DNA of 64,000 nucleotides. It comes from Locusta migratoria. Lineage: Eukaryota > Arthropoda > Insecta > Orthoptera > Acrididae. Made by a program: the position numbers and the translations under genes. The DNA lies in contig CM048746.1 in NCBI GenBank assembly GCA_026315105.1, forward strand, positions 642,995,398 to 643,059,397, given 5' to 3'. Shown here piece by piece: positions 62,868 to 64,000 of this stretch. Numbering within the stretch: position 1 is the stretch's first letter; every line of letters begins with the position of its first letter. The notes under the pieces were generated by a model. The model searched no databases. It saw only the letters and a list, made by a program, of their open reading frames with translations, and was not told the origin of the DNA.

Positions 62868-63563
62868 TGGGTTTGTAACTTTGTTTATCACTACTATCCC
62901 ACTTTTCAAGGTTGTGCCGAGAAAGAAAAGCTAAGAAAAAAATCGATATCTTACGGAATGCTTCCTTTAAAAAAGCTGGGTCGATTTCCTTCTCCATCCT
63001 TAACAAAACCGATTTTGCGATTATAATACTACAGATGCTTATTGACAATTAGCGTAGTATTATGTGAGATTAATACATATATGAGAGCAGATTACATCCA
63101 TAATTGAAAAACCATATGATTATCATTCTTTTATATACTACGCTAATTGTCAGTTAGCACCTGCAATGTTACAAGTACAAAACACAGTTTTGTTAAGGCT
63201 GAGGAAGGAAATCGACCTAGCTTTTGTAAAACAAACATATCGGCAATTTTTCTGGGAAGATGTAGGAAAACCAAAAGGTGAATGGACAGAATGATAATCA
63301 TCTAGTTTTCAGATATGGGTGTAATCTGCTCTCATATATGCATTAATCTCACATAATACTACGCTAATTGTCAATAAGCACCTGTAGTATTATAATCGCA
63401 AACTCGGTTTTGTTAAGGATGGAGAAGGAAATGGGCCGAGCTTTTGTAAAGGAAGCATTCCGCAAGATATCGTTTTTTTTTCTTAGCTTTTCTTTTTCGG
63501 TACAAACTTGGAAAGTGAAATAGTAGTGATAAACCAAGTTACAAACCCAGCATATGGCAGTGA
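62868..63563. repeat. ~700-bp foldback element
   Basis: Inverted arms 62868-63103 and 63327-63563 share GCTGGGTTTGTAACTT, GGTTTATCACTACTAT, AGAAAAGCTAAGAAAAAA, CCATCCTTAACAAAACCGA, TGCTTATTGACAATTAGCGT and ATATGAGAGCAGATTACA at roughly 90 percent by eye. A third partial arm lies in the centre (63135-63260, plus orientation like the right arm). The GGAGAAGGAAAT block resembles the distal part of the type V SINE. Confidence 0.88.
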
Positions 63564-63948
63564 AAGAAACACCTGCATTCAGACAAGAGGCCGGCAATTT
63601 CTGAGCATTGTTGTAGGGGAGGATGAACTTCAAAGAACGCACATTGGAACTAACTTTTATTTCTTCTTTACATTGCTCTATCCACCAAACTAATAACTCC
63701 AGAATGTTCCAGATCGACCATCACATTGACAACTCAACTACTTCCAACAATAAAAACTGCTCTGGTGTAATAAGCTCAGCGGTATATATAGCACATCAAA
63801 GAATGCTTCTCCTTACATTTAAAATTAGTGGAGTTAACAAAAGTTACAATAACCAAGAAGTACTTACTCCTTCATCATCTACATAAGATTGCACATATCT
63901 TATTTTCTTTGTGAAATACGAAAACTTGTTTACCATAACAATACCAAT
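63564..63948. other. Unassigned DNA
   Basis: Nothing recognised. Confidence 0.3.
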
Positions 63949-64000
63949 CAGGAATTTCTGGCATACCTTGACCTAAAGAAGAGATCGATTGGTAGGACAC
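63949..64000 (+). mobile_element. RTE-like LINE fragment running off the window
   Basis: ATTTCTGGCATACCTTGACC and AGATCGATTGGTAGGACAC match 44996-45042 (HTLAKTRDRLVGH). The element continues past base 64000. Confidence 0.8.

Overview
This is a eukaryotic, animal window with no recognisable host protein-coding exon. It is dense in interspersed repeats: tRNA-headed SINEs, Tc1/mariner-type transposons with long inverted repeats, hAT- and piggyBac-like non-autonomous elements, decayed LINEs and Penelope-like fragments. The SINE set and the heavy repeat load fit a large-genome orthopteran insect, most likely a Schistocerca-type locust. That assignment rests on my recollection of the SINE families and is an inference.

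Layout. 0-16 kb: SINEs, a truncated mariner-like element (1.57 kb), an unknown repeat with a tRNA-like core (3.0 kb), a minus-strand Penelope-like GIY-YIG fragment (5.8-6.5 kb), a CCCGGGTA-headed repeat (10.5-11.6 kb) and a short inverted-repeat transposon (12.7-13.5 kb). 16-21.6 kb: a tRNA-like foldback element, a 1-kb hAT-like element with an 8-bp target duplication, a ~1-kb purine/pyrimidine palindrome and a CpG-rich block. 21.5-32 kb: one mariner-like fragment and two near full-length copies of a second family (one carrying a SINE), plus a LINE remnant broken by a foldback insertion and a SINE dimer. 32-46 kb: long unassigned DNA, an RTE-like LINE with a SINE inside its reverse transcriptase, a Jockey-like LINE, a second hAT-like copy in opposite orientation, a piggyBac-like element, and a cluster of nested LINE pieces. 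46-64 kb: Jockey remnants, a 3 x 143 bp tandem array, a mariner-like element with ~300-bp inverted repeats, a second Penelope-like GIY-YIG fragment, more SINEs and a ~700-bp foldback at 63 kb.

The elements are mostly dead: stops, frameshifts, lost catalytic residues and nested insertions are visible. Target-site duplications allow many insertions to be delimited to the base and ordered in time. The most interesting signals are a stem-loop with a compensatory base-pair swap shared by the 3' ends of SINEs with different tRNA heads, a family of hammerhead-ribozyme-like motifs in foldback and Penelope-like contexts, and several large inverted-repeat structures. CpG-rich blocks near 1, 20.7, 25.2, 29.5, 35.4, 39.2, 44, 46.2 and 53.6 kb stand out from the AT-rich background and could be regulatory DNA, but no gene can be read in them.
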